Under the pieces are notes generated by a model that worked only from the letters and a program-made list of their open reading frames with translations, made no database searches and was not told the DNA's origin. Positions 26,313 through 34,211 of a stretch of DNA of 64,000 nt are shown piece after piece; position 1 is the first letter of the stretch; every line of letters begins with the position of its first letter. Source of the stretch: Nitrososphaerota archaeon. Lineage in GTDB: Archaea; Thermoproteota; Nitrososphaeria; Nitrososphaerales; Nitrosopumilaceae. The translations under genes were made by a program, and so were the position numbers. The stretch covers positions 1-64,000 of the forward strand of contig JACQCT010000001.1 of assembly GCA_016201435.1 (NCBI GenBank), read 5' to 3'.

Positions 26313-26514
26313 AGAAAATTTTCTTAATGATAATACCTATAGAATCTAGTTGTAGAGATCAACATAACTTAGATTTCTTTTAATAAAATTGGCCTGTCAA
26401 AAATGGAAATAATTGCACACATCATCAAAAAGAAGGGAAAATAGGCGTAAAAAGAAAACATCGTAAAATACTCTAGTTCTTATAAGCAGTCAAACCAATA
26501 TATGGTAGAATTCT

Positions 26515-27429
26515 ATGGTTTTACAGACTCTAAACGTTGGCAGCAAGTGTGCACGTTGTGGGAAAAAGTCTTTGGTAACTGACAATGTTACAGGCGAAAG
26601 GTTTTGCGGGGGTTGTGGTTTTGTTATTTCTGAACGCGTTGATGAAACAGGCCCTGAATGGCGTTCATTTTCAAAAGATGAATCAGATGACAGAAGTAGA
26701 ACAGGCTCACCTACATCACTTGCAATGCATGACATGGGACTCGCAACAATAATTGGTCATGCAAACAAGGACGTAACTGGAAAACCACTGTCTGCATCAA
26801 TGAAAAGCACCATAGAGAGACTCAGAACTTGGGACAGTAGAAGTCAAGTCCACGAACCTGCTGACAGAAACTTTAGGCAAGCATTTAGTGAGCTTGACAG
26901 ACTAAAAGACAAGCTTGCACTTTCTAATGCAGTAATAGAAAAGACAGCTTACATCTACAGAAAGGCACTTGACAAGGGTCTTGTCAGGGGAAGATCCATT
27001 CCAGGCGTTCTTGCAGCAGCACTATATGTAGCATGCAGAGAGAGCGGGACACCAAGAACATTAAACGACATGTCACGTCAAATTAATGTAAAAAGAAAGG
27101 ACATATCACGATGTTACAGGCTCCTTTTGCGAGAACTTGATCTAAACATGCCAGTGGTAAATCCGATAATATGTACTTCTAGAATAGCAAGCGAAGCTGG
27201 GCTAAGTGAAAAGGTAAAGCGACGTGCTCTAACAATCTTAAAAGATGCAAATGAGATGGAGATTACTGCTGGAAAAGATCCAATGGGACTAGCAGCAGCT
27301 GCATTATATCTTTCATGTGTACTCAATGGAGAAAATACTACACAGAAAGTAATTGCAATGGCTGCCGGAGTAACTGAAGTTACAATACGAAACAGGTACA
27401 AGGGACTAAGAGAATCATTAAACATCTAG
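26515..27429 (+). CDS. tfb: Transcription initiation factor IIB (TFB)
   Basis: 304 residues, the usual archaeal length. Zinc ribbon CARCGKKSLVTDNVTGERFC with a second CGGC pair at residues about 11-35, then the B-finger region (DDRSRTGSPTS) and two cyclin-like repeats (ALYVACRESGTPRT; AAALYLSCVLNG). TFB bridges TBP-bound promoter DNA and RNA polymerase. ATG at 26515. Thaumarchaea often carry several TFBs; whether this is the main one cannot be told from one copy. Confidence 0.95.
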   Translation: MVLQTLNVGSKCARCGKKSLVTDNVTGERFCGGCGFVISERVDETGPEWRSFSKDESDDRSRTGSPTSLAMHDMGLATIIGHANKDVTGKPLSASMKSTIERLRTWDSRSQVHEPADRNFRQAFSELDRLKDKLALSNAVIEKTAYIYRKALDKGLVRGRSIPGVLAAALYVACRESGTPRTLNDMSRQINVKRKDISRCYRLLLRELDLNMPVVNPIICTSRIASEAGLSEKVKRRALTILKDANEMEITAGKDPMGLAAAALYLSCVLNGENTTQKVIAMAAGVTEVTIRNRYKGLRESLNI

Positions 27430-27488
27430 ATTCTGTTCAAGATTTTACCAAAACTTGTAGAATAAGTGAAAGTAATTCTTACTAATTT

Positions 27489-27668
27489 TTACATTGCATC
27501 TTCTTTTACAATGACTGATGGTACGTTTGCTAATACGATAGTAGACCATCTTTTTTCTCCTGATGCATGCTTATTGTCTTCACAGCTAGCACAAACTCGA
27601 GACTCGTTATATGTATAGGTGCCACATTTACAAGAGAGACATTTGCATTCTGTTGGAGATTTTGACAT
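27489..27668 (-). CDS. 59-residue zinc-finger protein
   Basis: ATG 27668 to TAA 27489. The N-terminal half holds six cysteines in CKCLSCKCG...CASC, a probable treble-clef or ribbon zinc site; the C-terminal half is a short hydrophobic stretch (WSTIVLANVPSVIV). Length is below common cut-offs, so it is easily missed. It converges with tfb, leaving 59 bp. A nucleic-acid or protein contact role is likely but unproven. Confidence 0.65.
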   Translation of the reverse strand: MSKSPTECKCLSCKCGTYTYNESRVCASCEDNKHASGEKRWSTIVLANVPSVIVKEDAM

Positions 27669-27795
27669 GCTCTATATTGTTTTGTTAACTATAATAAGCC
27701 TCTTATTGAAATGATGAAAAAAATTCCAATAAAACAATCACCTTGCGTGTAATAATATTTTGAAACATAGGTTGATACATGAGTAGTTGTGAAAA

Positions 27796-27993
27796 ATGAT
27801 CATGGCAACATTCAAGATTGGTGAAAATGTACGGATAATTGATTCACGTGAAAAATCTTTTCTAACATATACTGTCAAAGAAATTAAAAAAAGCACTGAT
27901 GGAAAAGTTTTGTATCTTTTGAGATCAGAAACTGAATCTGTTGTACGTCTCTATTATGAAAATAAAGAAACTCTTCTTGAAAGAGTGATATGA
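27796..27993 (+). CDS. Small beta-barrel protein (KOW/SH3-like)
   Basis: 65 residues. FKIGENVRIIDSREKSFLTYTVKEI followed by VLYLLRSE and LYYENKETLLERV reads as a five-stranded small barrel similar to KOW or Hfq-size folds. ATG at 27796, with a second ATG two codons later. Monocistronic. No family name I can defend. Confidence 0.6.
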   Translation: MIMATFKIGENVRIIDSREKSFLTYTVKEIKKSTDGKVLYLLRSETESVVRLYYENKETLLERVI

Positions 27994-28025
27994 AAAGCGA
28001 TTTGTATAAAAACTAAAGAAATTTG

Positions 28026-28103
28026 TTAATCCTCAAAGAACTCGCGAAGATCGTCATATTCCTCAAATTCAAATTTATCAAGATCGTTGAATTCAAAAGC
28101 CAT
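28026..28103 (-). CDS. Possible 25-residue acidic peptide
   Basis: ATG 28103 to TAA 28026 encodes a highly acidic, Phe-rich peptide (MAFEFNDLDKFEFEEYDDL then REFFED). A GTG five codons upstream is an alternative start. The strong composition bias of alternating Glu/Asp and Phe argues against chance, but length gives little statistical support. Confidence 0.3.
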   Translation of the reverse strand: MAFEFNDLDKFEFEEYDDLREFFED

Positions 28104-28218
28104 ATCGGATTTCTTCACGAATGTTATCAGATTGGATAGATTATCAAAATTTGTATGGAATTGATCATAACATACTAGTTTTCACAAATCAAAGTCGCAA
28201 AATTTCTTAATGAAAGCA

Positions 28219-28956
28219 TTATTGCCTTAGCTTCTTTGTTTTTTCGTAGCATTTTTCCGCTTCTTTCTTTTTACCCATTCTCATTAAGACTCCACCCTTG
28301 TTATGCCATGCAACTGCAAAATCTGGCTTGATCTTTATTGCCTTGTCAAAACATCCCAGAGCTTTCTCTAGTTTTCTTAAATTGAAAAAACATACACCCA
28401 TAAAGTTCCATGCTGCATAATGCATAGGATTTAACAAAGTTGCCTCATCGAAACATTCTAGAGATTCGTTATACTTTTTCAAATCAGAAAGACATACACC
28501 TTTTAGGTTCCAGGCATCTGTTGATTCTGGATTTATTTGTAGGACCTTTTCATAACAACCAAGCGCTTCTTCATGTCTTTTCAGGCGAGACAGCGCGTCA
28601 CCTTTTTTGAGCCAAGCATTTTCATATCGTGGTAACCGTTCTAATGCTTTATCATAAAATACAATTGCTTCCTCATAGTTTTGTTTTGCAATCAACGCTT
28701 CAGCTTGTTCATATGAAGCCACAGCATCTTCAGGATATAGATCTGTAAACTTTGTTGTGGTTCTTAATTCTGTTTTGTGATGTAGCCTCAAAGTTTGGTA
28801 AGCATCTAAAATTTGCTTAAATTTTGTTTCGTTGCCATCTGAAGAGTCTTTATCAGGATGGTATAGAAGAGCAAGTTTCCTGTATGCTTGCTTGATTTCT
28901 TTCATTGTAGCTTCTGGTTTTAGCCCAAGGGTTTCATAGCACTGGCGAATATTCAA
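28219..28956 (-). CDS. J-domain protein with C-terminal TPR repeats
   Basis: 245 residues from a TTG. Residues 1-65 form a J-domain with HPD at 33-35 (YHPDKDS), which stimulates the ATPase of DnaK. From about residue 80 four to five TPR units follow (AWNLKGVCLSDLKKYNESL and similar), a scaffold for binding partner proteins. No zinc-finger or glycine-rich region, so it is a specialised co-chaperone rather than DnaJ itself. It is the last core gene before the attachment-site copy at 29021. Confidence 0.9.
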   Translation of the reverse strand: MNIRQCYETLGLKPEATMKEIKQAYRKLALLYHPDKDSSDGNETKFKQILDAYQTLRLHHKTELRTTTKFTDLYPEDAVASYEQAEALIAKQNYEEAIVFYDKALERLPRYENAWLKKGDALSRLKRHEEALGCYEKVLQINPESTDAWNLKGVCLSDLKKYNESLECFDEATLLNPMHYAAWNFMGVCFFNLRKLEKALGCFDKAIKIKPDFAVAWHNKGGVLMRMGKKKEAEKCYEKTKKLRQ

Positions 28957-29020
28957 TAGTTTACAATCAAAGATTGAATCAAGTAAATCTTTCTTGTCTG
29001 AATTAATTTAAAAAAATTCA

Positions 29021-29033
29021 GCGGACCCGATGG
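29021..29033. other. Distal attachment site: copy of the tRNA-Arg 3' end
   Basis: GCGGACCCGATGG matches 52662-52674 (the 3' end of tRNA-Arg) at 12 of 13 bases. The one difference is the base that would pair correctly with the tRNA 5' strand, so this looks like the original tRNA 3' end displaced by integration. Read on the minus strand it is followed by CTGAATTTTTTT, a trailer as expected for a tRNA gene. Confidence 0.65.
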
Positions 29034-29148
29034 TTTTTGGACTGACAGTGGGTACGAGAACTCGGGGTTTGTGAAAATAATTTAACAAAAAATGTGCAGT
29101 AAGCTCATCGGAGTAGCTACAAAACTCCTTTCCTTAATTTTTTATTTT

Positions 29149-29496
29149 TTAGTTTTTATTTTCTGTTAACGTTGAGGTTTCCATCAATTTTATCATATCA
29201 GATGGAATCTTGTGCTTTTTCAAAAACTTGTTTATTACATTAATCTTAGAATCGTCCAAACTCTTCAACCCTATTAGAAAGACCTGATTCTTGTCGTCTA
29301 CTCCCGTCATGGTTATGCCAAGATCCTTATTGTCCCAAAGATTGGATACAATACTTTGAACCTGAATCCATTGGTGCCATGAATGCTTGCTTTGCTTTAC
29401 AACAATATCTTTTACAACATGTCCTGGTCCTACAAGGTCTGCAATCCTAGACTTTTCAATTGATTTTATTGCAGACCCATTAGGGGAATTTCTCAG
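29149..29496 (-). pseudogene. Gene remnant, 5' end replaced by a dispersed repeat
   Basis: About 108 codons of protein-like sequence ending at TAA 29149, including HSWHQWIQVQSIVSNLWD and KSLDDSKINVINKFLKKHK, with normal amino-acid composition. No ATG, GTG or TTG occurs in the first half of the open frame, and the coding-like part ends upstream at about 29473, exactly where the dispersed repeat (29474-29520) begins. A stop follows at 29497-29499. So a gene seems to have lost its start when the repeat arrived. The intact family is not recognised. Confidence 0.55.
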
Positions 29497-29520
29497 TTAG
29501 TTTAATTCTCTTTTTAAAAA
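29474..29520. repeat. Dispersed repeat A, copy 1
   Basis: Core GGGGAATT - TCTCAGTTAGTTT - AATTCTCT. Flanking arms can pair as a stem with G-T wobbles, leaving the conserved CAGTTAGTTT in the loop. Other copies: 32185-32230, 33372-33420, 38652-38697, with weaker relatives at 33451-33485 and 33511-33546. Confidence 0.75.
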
Positions 29521-29535
29521 AAAGAAAAAAAGGGT
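29515..29535 (-). terminator. T-rich terminator
   Basis: Read on the minus strand, a long T-tract interrupted by one C follows directly after the stop codon of the exported-protein gene at 29536, as in intrinsic archaeal termination. Confidence 0.45.
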
Positions 29536-30471
29536 TTAAGGCCAGAGTATGGTTCCTCTGACTATAGCTGTCCCTGATTTGTACCACTGCACTGTGCCTG
29601 ATGCGAACGACCCGTCAATGTGGTGAGAATGTGCATTGGCTATGTATTGCGTTTTGCCAATCGCTCCAGCATTGAGACTACTATCATATGATATCCAAGT
29701 GTCTAAGGTTGGATCAAAGTTTGTAGTTGGCGATGCAGCCTTTGTTTCCAAGCTATTGTATGAAACTGCTCCGTTGTAGGTCAATTCATATTCTTTTGCT
29801 TTCCAAAGGGCTGATTCAGGATCGTTGCTCTCGAGTCCAAACTGGTAGAACTTGAACAGAAGGTTAGCGTTTCTAGCTGGTATGAATTTGGTCTTTGTTC
29901 CAGTCGCAAAGTAGCTGCTAGTATCACCATACAGATTTTTGTCGTACTGGGTAATTGGTGGTGTTACTATGTTGCCATTATTGAGATGTGCTTCATAGTA
30001 GAAGTTGACATATCTGTGCGGAGCTCCTGACCAGAAATATGTGCTGTACACATATGAAATGTCAGTCGCGGCTCCTCCAAAAGTTCCCAGCTGAACTGAA
30101 TTGCTAGAACTTATGGGACAGTGGTAAAAGCATCCGCTGAGTGCAGTTAGTGCCTCTTGTTCGCCCCAAATTGTGTTGTCAGGTTTCAGATCTACAATAT
30201 GTTGGTATATCACTCCAGTTGGATCAGTAGAACTTGTTGTGGCAAAACCTGCTGTCGAAAAGACTTGGCCTAGGTTTTGACTCCTTGGACCAGGGGTTCC
30301 AGCAAAATCGCTTTTCATCGTATACTGACTGTGTATTACAAATGGTGTTGTCGTATCTGGATATCCTGTAACATATGGGTTTGTAGCTCCAAATGCAGAG
30401 CTATTTGCTAATCCACCTGCAAATACCAGTGTTGCTATGATGGCTATTGAAGTGATCTTCAGATTGTTCAT
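29536..30471 (-). CDS. Exported protein, unknown function
   Basis: 311 residues from ATG 30471; a TTG three codons upstream overlaps the preceding stop and is less likely. Signal peptide with the hydrophobic run ITSIAIIATLVFAGGLA. The mature part is rich in Tyr, Ser, Thr and Asn with a Cys pair (GCFYHC) and a terminal His motif (NAHSHHIDGS), suggesting an extracellular beta-rich domain. Second gene of a two-gene operon with another exported protein (1 bp spacing). No family recognised. Confidence 0.7.
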   Translation of the reverse strand: MNNLKITSIAIIATLVFAGGLANSSAFGATNPYVTGYPDTTTPFVIHSQYTMKSDFAGTPGPRSQNLGQVFSTAGFATTSSTDPTGVIYQHIVDLKPDNTIWGEQEALTALSGCFYHCPISSSNSVQLGTFGGAATDISYVYSTYFWSGAPHRYVNFYYEAHLNNGNIVTPPITQYDKNLYGDTSSYFATGTKTKFIPARNANLLFKFYQFGLESNDPESALWKAKEYELTYNGAVSYNSLETKAASPTTNFDPTLDTWISYDSSLNAGAIGKTQYIANAHSHHIDGSFASGTVQWYKSGTAIVRGTILWP

Positions 30472-30472
30472 C

Positions 30473-31126
30473 TTATCCAACCACTTGGAATTTTATTCCG
30501 CCACTTTGTACAAACACCGTGTCAGGATTTCCGCTATCATCAGTAACCTCTATTGGTATATTGATGAATGCTCCCTGTCCAACAATATCGTCTGGTAAGT
30601 TCTTTGGAATGGTGATAAACATCTTTACAATATGTTCATTTCCAGCTCCAATTGCCAGTGAATTTGTTTCAGAGAAAGTTACCAGTGAACCGAGATCCAC
30701 GCTACCTGGAATCAGATTTCCTGTTTCTGCAGCTTGAACTCTTTGTTCAAATGTTGTAGAAGAAGCAAGTGATGCTGGATACCAAGTGTAGCCTTTCAGT
30801 GGTAATACCTTTACATTTACCGACGCAAATGGACTTGCTGATGCTGCTATGTGTTTTAGATGCAGATCAACTTCAGCAGTAGAACCTCTGATCACGTCTA
30901 CCTGCTTTACTGGTATCTCTACTTTAGCAATAGATTTGCCTCCTTTGGCAATGTACGAATCTACTGTCTCTACATCATAGCCAAGCCTTGTAACCTGCGG
31001 TGGAGGGGTTTGCGCGGCAGATGCCTGTTGTGTTGGGCTCGCAAGCAGATACGCAATAATTACCGCTGTGGCAATTGTTGGAAGTATTGCAGCGAAGAGA
31101 AGTTTCTTATTATGTATTTTTGTCAT
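30473..31126 (-). CDS. Exported or membrane-anchored protein, unknown function
   Basis: 217 residues. An N-terminal hydrophobic helix (FAAILPTIATAVIIAYLLA) followed by a Ala/Gln/Pro-rich linker and a beta-sandwich-like domain (VDVIRGSTAEVDLHLKH). Probably secreted and tethered by its uncleaved signal anchor. The ATG abuts a palindromic operator at 31127-31152. First gene of the operon with 29536-30471; both products are exported, so they may act together. Confidence 0.7.
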   Translation of the reverse strand: MTKIHNKKLLFAAILPTIATAVIIAYLLASPTQQASAAQTPPPQVTRLGYDVETVDSYIAKGGKSIAKVEIPVKQVDVIRGSTAEVDLHLKHIAASASPFASVNVKVLPLKGYTWYPASLASSTTFEQRVQAAETGNLIPGSVDLGSLVTFSETNSLAIGAGNEHIVKMFITIPKNLPDDIVGQGAFINIPIEVTDDSGNPDTVFVQSGGIKFQVVG

Positions 31127-31152
31127 TACTATTTCCAGCTGTGGAAATAGTA
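31127..31152. promoter_or_regulatory. Operator palindrome touching a start codon
   Basis: Eleven-base perfect arms around the spacer GCTG; the core ATTTCCA-GCTG-TGGAAAT (31131-31148) has the same half-sites and spacing as 10022-10039. It directly precedes the ATG at 31126 and would overlap the transcription start, the position of a repressor site. It could also fold as an mRNA hairpin. Confidence 0.6.
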
Positions 31153-31338
31153 TATCGGGTTTGATTAAATTGAAATTTTACCTAATTTTATTGTGAGAAT
31201 TTTTTATGACAAAAATTTTGTTGAAAATTATTCAATTTTGATCCTGAAAGATGTAATTAGTTCAAAGGAACGAATAATTTACTTTTAAACTAAAAACGAA
31301 CTTCGGATCAAAAAATGAAATATTAGAAAAATTTTGGT

Positions 31339-31965
31339 TCAAGTCTTCCTTTTTTTGTTATGCCACTTGATCAGACCTAAAACAATAATAGCTGATAAAG
31401 CGCCGCCTATTAATGAAATTGCAAAATCGGAGTTGATGTACAATAGCTGATTTCCTGCAAATGTTCTTATGTCGTATGAATAACCGCTGGGCTGATTATT
31501 TGTTTTAAGCAAATAGAATGCAGCGGTACTGACTACAAGAGTGACAAACACAGGAAGATATCTGTAAATCTTTTTCAAAGTGCTTTTTAGAAGTTCTGGA
31601 TAAACACTAGACTTCATTACCTTTGATGGTATTATTACTAATGCAAATTTGGTGGGTTCATAATATTGTACTGGTTTGTTCTTTTGACTTAATTTCATAT
31701 CATTTACTTTTACCAAGCCAACTTGTGATAGTCTCATGATGTGCCATCGCACCAACGGAATAGAAATGTTCAAAATAGAAGCTATTTCTGATACACTATG
31801 TACTCCATCAAAAAGTTTAGCAAATATTGCCCTACCATTTTCGTTAGAAAGCTCTTCTCCAATAATATTCAGGCGCTCATCATCAGTTGTCAAAATATCT
31901 ATCGTGTCTTCTAACCTTATAACGAAATCTTTGTTGATTAGATCTTCTTTTTCCACTTTTGACAC
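31339..31965 (-). CDS. Membrane-anchored winged-helix (ArsR-like) regulator
   Basis: 208 residues, GTG start. Residues about 30-110 are a winged helix: GRAIFAKLFDGVHSVSEIASILN, then ISIPLVRWHIMRLSQVGLV as recognition helix and a short wing. Two hydrophobic segments follow (about 138-153 and 180-198), and a basic tail ends the protein, so the DNA-binding domain is held at the membrane on the cytoplasmic side. It lies 212 bp upstream of, and in the same direction as, the exported-protein operon. It may sense an extracellular or membrane signal and control that operon (inference). Confidence 0.8.
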   Translation of the reverse strand: MSKVEKEDLINKDFVIRLEDTIDILTTDDERLNIIGEELSNENGRAIFAKLFDGVHSVSEIASILNISIPLVRWHIMRLSQVGLVKVNDMKLSQKNKPVQYYEPTKFALVIIPSKVMKSSVYPELLKSTLKKIYRYLPVFVTLVVSTAAFYLLKTNNQPSGYSYDIRTFAGNQLLYINSDFAISLIGGALSAIIVLGLIKWHNKKRKT

Positions 31966-32079
31966 ATTAAGTTGGATTAGCAGAATCTAAAAGGCTTGCT
32001 GTGGATTTATTCAACATATGAGGATGAAGTATTTATCAAAATATCGCAAGTGAATTTGTTGAATCAATCTTTCTGAGTC

Positions 32080-32132
32080 TTATAAGTCTCAACATAATAT
32101 TGTCCTATTTTTTTAACAGATTATCATGTTTG
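32080..32132. repeat. Dispersed repeat B, copy 1
   Basis: About 50 bp related to 38715-38769; shared blocks are AAGTCTC, AATATTNTCCTA and TTTTAACAGATTAT. In this copy it precedes repeat A on the plus strand, in the other it follows it. Confidence 0.65.
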
Positions 32133-32140
32133 TTTTTTAG

Positions 32141-32230
32141 ATTCAGTTCTGGTAAGACCCAGCTACCATATTGATTCTATTTTAGACCCACTAGGGGGAT
32201 TGTTCAGTTAGTTTAGTACCCTCTTCAAAT
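32141..32230. repeat. Dispersed repeat A, copy 2 (extended form)
   Basis: Shares with 33326-33420 both the CTGGTAAGACCCAGCTAC block and the later AGGGG...CAGTTAGTTTA block, a similarity of about 90 bp. Confidence 0.75.
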
Positions 32231-32360
32231 AACCTGTAATTTAGGTCAGGTCTAGGGATTATACCACCATAATGGGACAATTTTGGATCCACTTTTGTAG
32301 AAAAATTATTTTTTGTTGTTTTAATCGAGGAACTAGACAAGGAAAATACACAGAGTGATA

Positions 32361-33236
32361 TTATTCAAATGAGATAGCTAACAAATTTATTGCATATGTA
32401 TTGTGAAAAGCTTGTTCATAGTCTATGTTTCGCAAAGCGATCAATGAGACTTTTTGATTATTCTTTAATTGTCCTAACTCGCGTTCCGCTGTTGTTTCTG
32501 GTAAGCAATACACATCAACAGAGTGCTTTATGTCTGGACTATCAAAAGTAAAGGAGGCAAGCTTGTTCATGTTGCTATTCAAATCAATCTGGCTCACAGT
32601 ACCTTCCACTCTAACATAATTCTCGTCCATGCCAGCCATGCCAGTGAAGGTTAACGTGTCTTTTTTATCGTCATGTACAACGTTAGTATTTTTGTCACGT
32701 TTATTGAGATCCCACGGTTTTAGCCACGTGTTAATTGCATCCTGTTTTGGTTTATCAACATCTGATGCACGTGGCTGCCCATCAAGATTAACTACACGTA
32801 CTGGATGAATCTCAAAAATATGAACGTCATCTTTTTCTTTGAATCCAGGATGTTCAAACATACACCGTAAGAATCCTGTAACAGATATGGAATTTCCAAT
32901 AGATTTGTTAAAATCTGAAAGCATTTTTTTTGCATTCTGCAGCTCACACGCAATGTGTGGTTGAAGATCACTGTAACCTAAACAGAAATGGATGTCGCCA
33001 TCTCCTGTTTCAATACTATACTTCGTACTTTTTGGCTTGACCACTGTGCGCTTGTGAGTATTCGTGTCAAATCTGACATATCGTTTATCGAGAAGTTTTC
33101 CATTTACTGTTATTTCCTTCAGCATTAAGGATTTGATTTCACTTGCTTTGGAGACAACAATAGTTTTTGTGCCATCATTTTTGATCTTAAAATTGTTAAG
33201 AAGTGGTGACAGGGTTACAGCGTTTATTACTGGCAT
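32361..33236 (-). CDS. Hypothetical protein with two beta-rich (OB-like) halves
   Basis: 291 residues from ATG 33236; an ATG twelve codons upstream (33272) is equally open. Beta-rich throughout. HIFEIHPVRVV in the middle resembles the strand of small OB-type domains, and the C-terminal half (NYVRVEGTVSQIDLNSN...KVSLIALRN) has the alternating pattern of another OB fold. No catalytic motif or signal peptide. A nucleic-acid-binding role is conceivable but not shown. Flanked on both sides by dispersed repeats of the integrated element. Confidence 0.6.
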   Translation of the reverse strand: MPVINAVTLSPLLNNFKIKNDGTKTIVVSKASEIKSLMLKEITVNGKLLDKRYVRFDTNTHKRTVVKPKSTKYSIETGDGDIHFCLGYSDLQPHIACELQNAKKMLSDFNKSIGNSISVTGFLRCMFEHPGFKEKDDVHIFEIHPVRVVNLDGQPRASDVDKPKQDAINTWLKPWDLNKRDKNTNVVHDDKKDTLTFTGMAGMDENYVRVEGTVSQIDLNSNMNKLASFTFDSPDIKHSVDVYCLPETTAERELGQLKNNQKVSLIALRNIDYEQAFHNTYAINLLAISFE

Positions 33237-33272
33237 GATTAATTCCTCAATTCTGTTACAGTCATTAATCAT

Positions 33273-33684
33273 ATTGTTAAAGTCTAAATGATAAGTATGA
33301 TCATTGAATTTACAATTCCCACTTTAGTTCAAGTCTGGTAAGACCCAGCTACTATTATGTAATAATTTTAGACTCATTAGGGGAATTGCTCAGTTAGTTT
33401 AATTCTCTTTTTAAAAAAATAGATAAAAAAAATAGATGGGCCCTTGAGGTGTTTTGTTCACTTAGTTTAGTACCCTCTCTGAAATATTAAATGAAAGACA
33501 CCGAAAGAGAGATCTTGTGAATGAGTTTAACACTCTCCCTTTAAAGTGGCATACCTTATGTGACTCAGCTACCATCGCTGTATCATTCTCTCTAAGCTTG
33601 TTCTCTCATAGCACATATCTACCTTATTTATCATCGAAACCATATTAATTATGAAGAAATCTGACACCAAAACCATCTGCACAT
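33273..33684. other. Intergenic region dense in repeat A relatives
   Basis: 411 bp between divergent genes. Holds a full copy of repeat A (33326-33420) and two diverged pieces (33451-33485, 33511-33546), then GACTCAGCTACCAT near 33563, which resembles the first block of the extended repeat in a different order. No gene seen. Confidence 0.6.
33326..33420. repeat. Dispersed repeat A, copy 3 (extended form)
   Basis: About 95 bp matching 32141-32230; the right half from 33372 also matches 29474-29520 nearly base for base, including the A-rich end. Confidence 0.75.
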
Positions 33685-34044
33685 TTGCCACATGTATATA
33701 GATTTAAGGCAGTCTGTATAACCACCATCGTTTTTTCCTTACTTGCATGTCTTTTTGTAGGTTCTTTTCTATCCACGACTATACAATTATCACTATCATA
33801 TCCAGAAAAATTCTATGATGATTATATCAACGAAATATTGGTATTTATTCCATTATTGGGAGGGTTGGCCAGTTTGTTTGTATTAAATACAAAAATCATT
33901 ATTGATATATCTCGACACAAAGAATTGAAAGGGTCTGTAGTTCTGCTTCTTAAAATAATAAATCCAACCGTTATTCTAATTTGTGTTGTCTCCTTCTTAA
34001 TATTTTATTTTTACGTCACGGGTCTAAGATCCTCACACATCTAA
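33685..34044 (+). CDS. Three-helix membrane protein
   Basis: 119 residues, TTG start. Three hydrophobic segments (about 10-34, 50-67 and 85-111) with charged loops between and a short polar end. No family recognised. It is the only plus-strand gene in the left half of the integrated element and stands alone. Confidence 0.5.
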   Translation: MPHVYRFKAVCITTIVFSLLACLFVGSFLSTTIQLSLSYPEKFYDDYINEILVFIPLLGGLASLFVLNTKIIIDISRHKELKGSVVLLLKIINPTVILICVVSFLIFYFYVTGLRSSHI

Positions 34045-34211
34045 ATCCAAAGATTGAGATTGTACTTTCCTTTACTCAGATAACCGCTGTATTGACAAAA
34101 TTCATATAATTTTTACTAGTTTGGAAGAAAGTATCTTCGCTTATCCAATTAATTGAAGATTATGAAATCTCTGGTCAGAGATGAAAACTATTTCATTATG
34201 AACCTTAGAAA

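Larger units (their letters stand above)
31966..32360. other. Intergenic region with dispersed repeats A and B
   Basis: 395 bp without a convincing gene. Contains repeat B (32080-32132) and an extended copy of repeat A (32141-32230). Confidence 0.6.

Noticed and set aside
26409..26450. Short ORF (13 codons) before tfb
   Set aside because: Too short, no promoter or conserved feature; expected by chance in this AT-rich gap.
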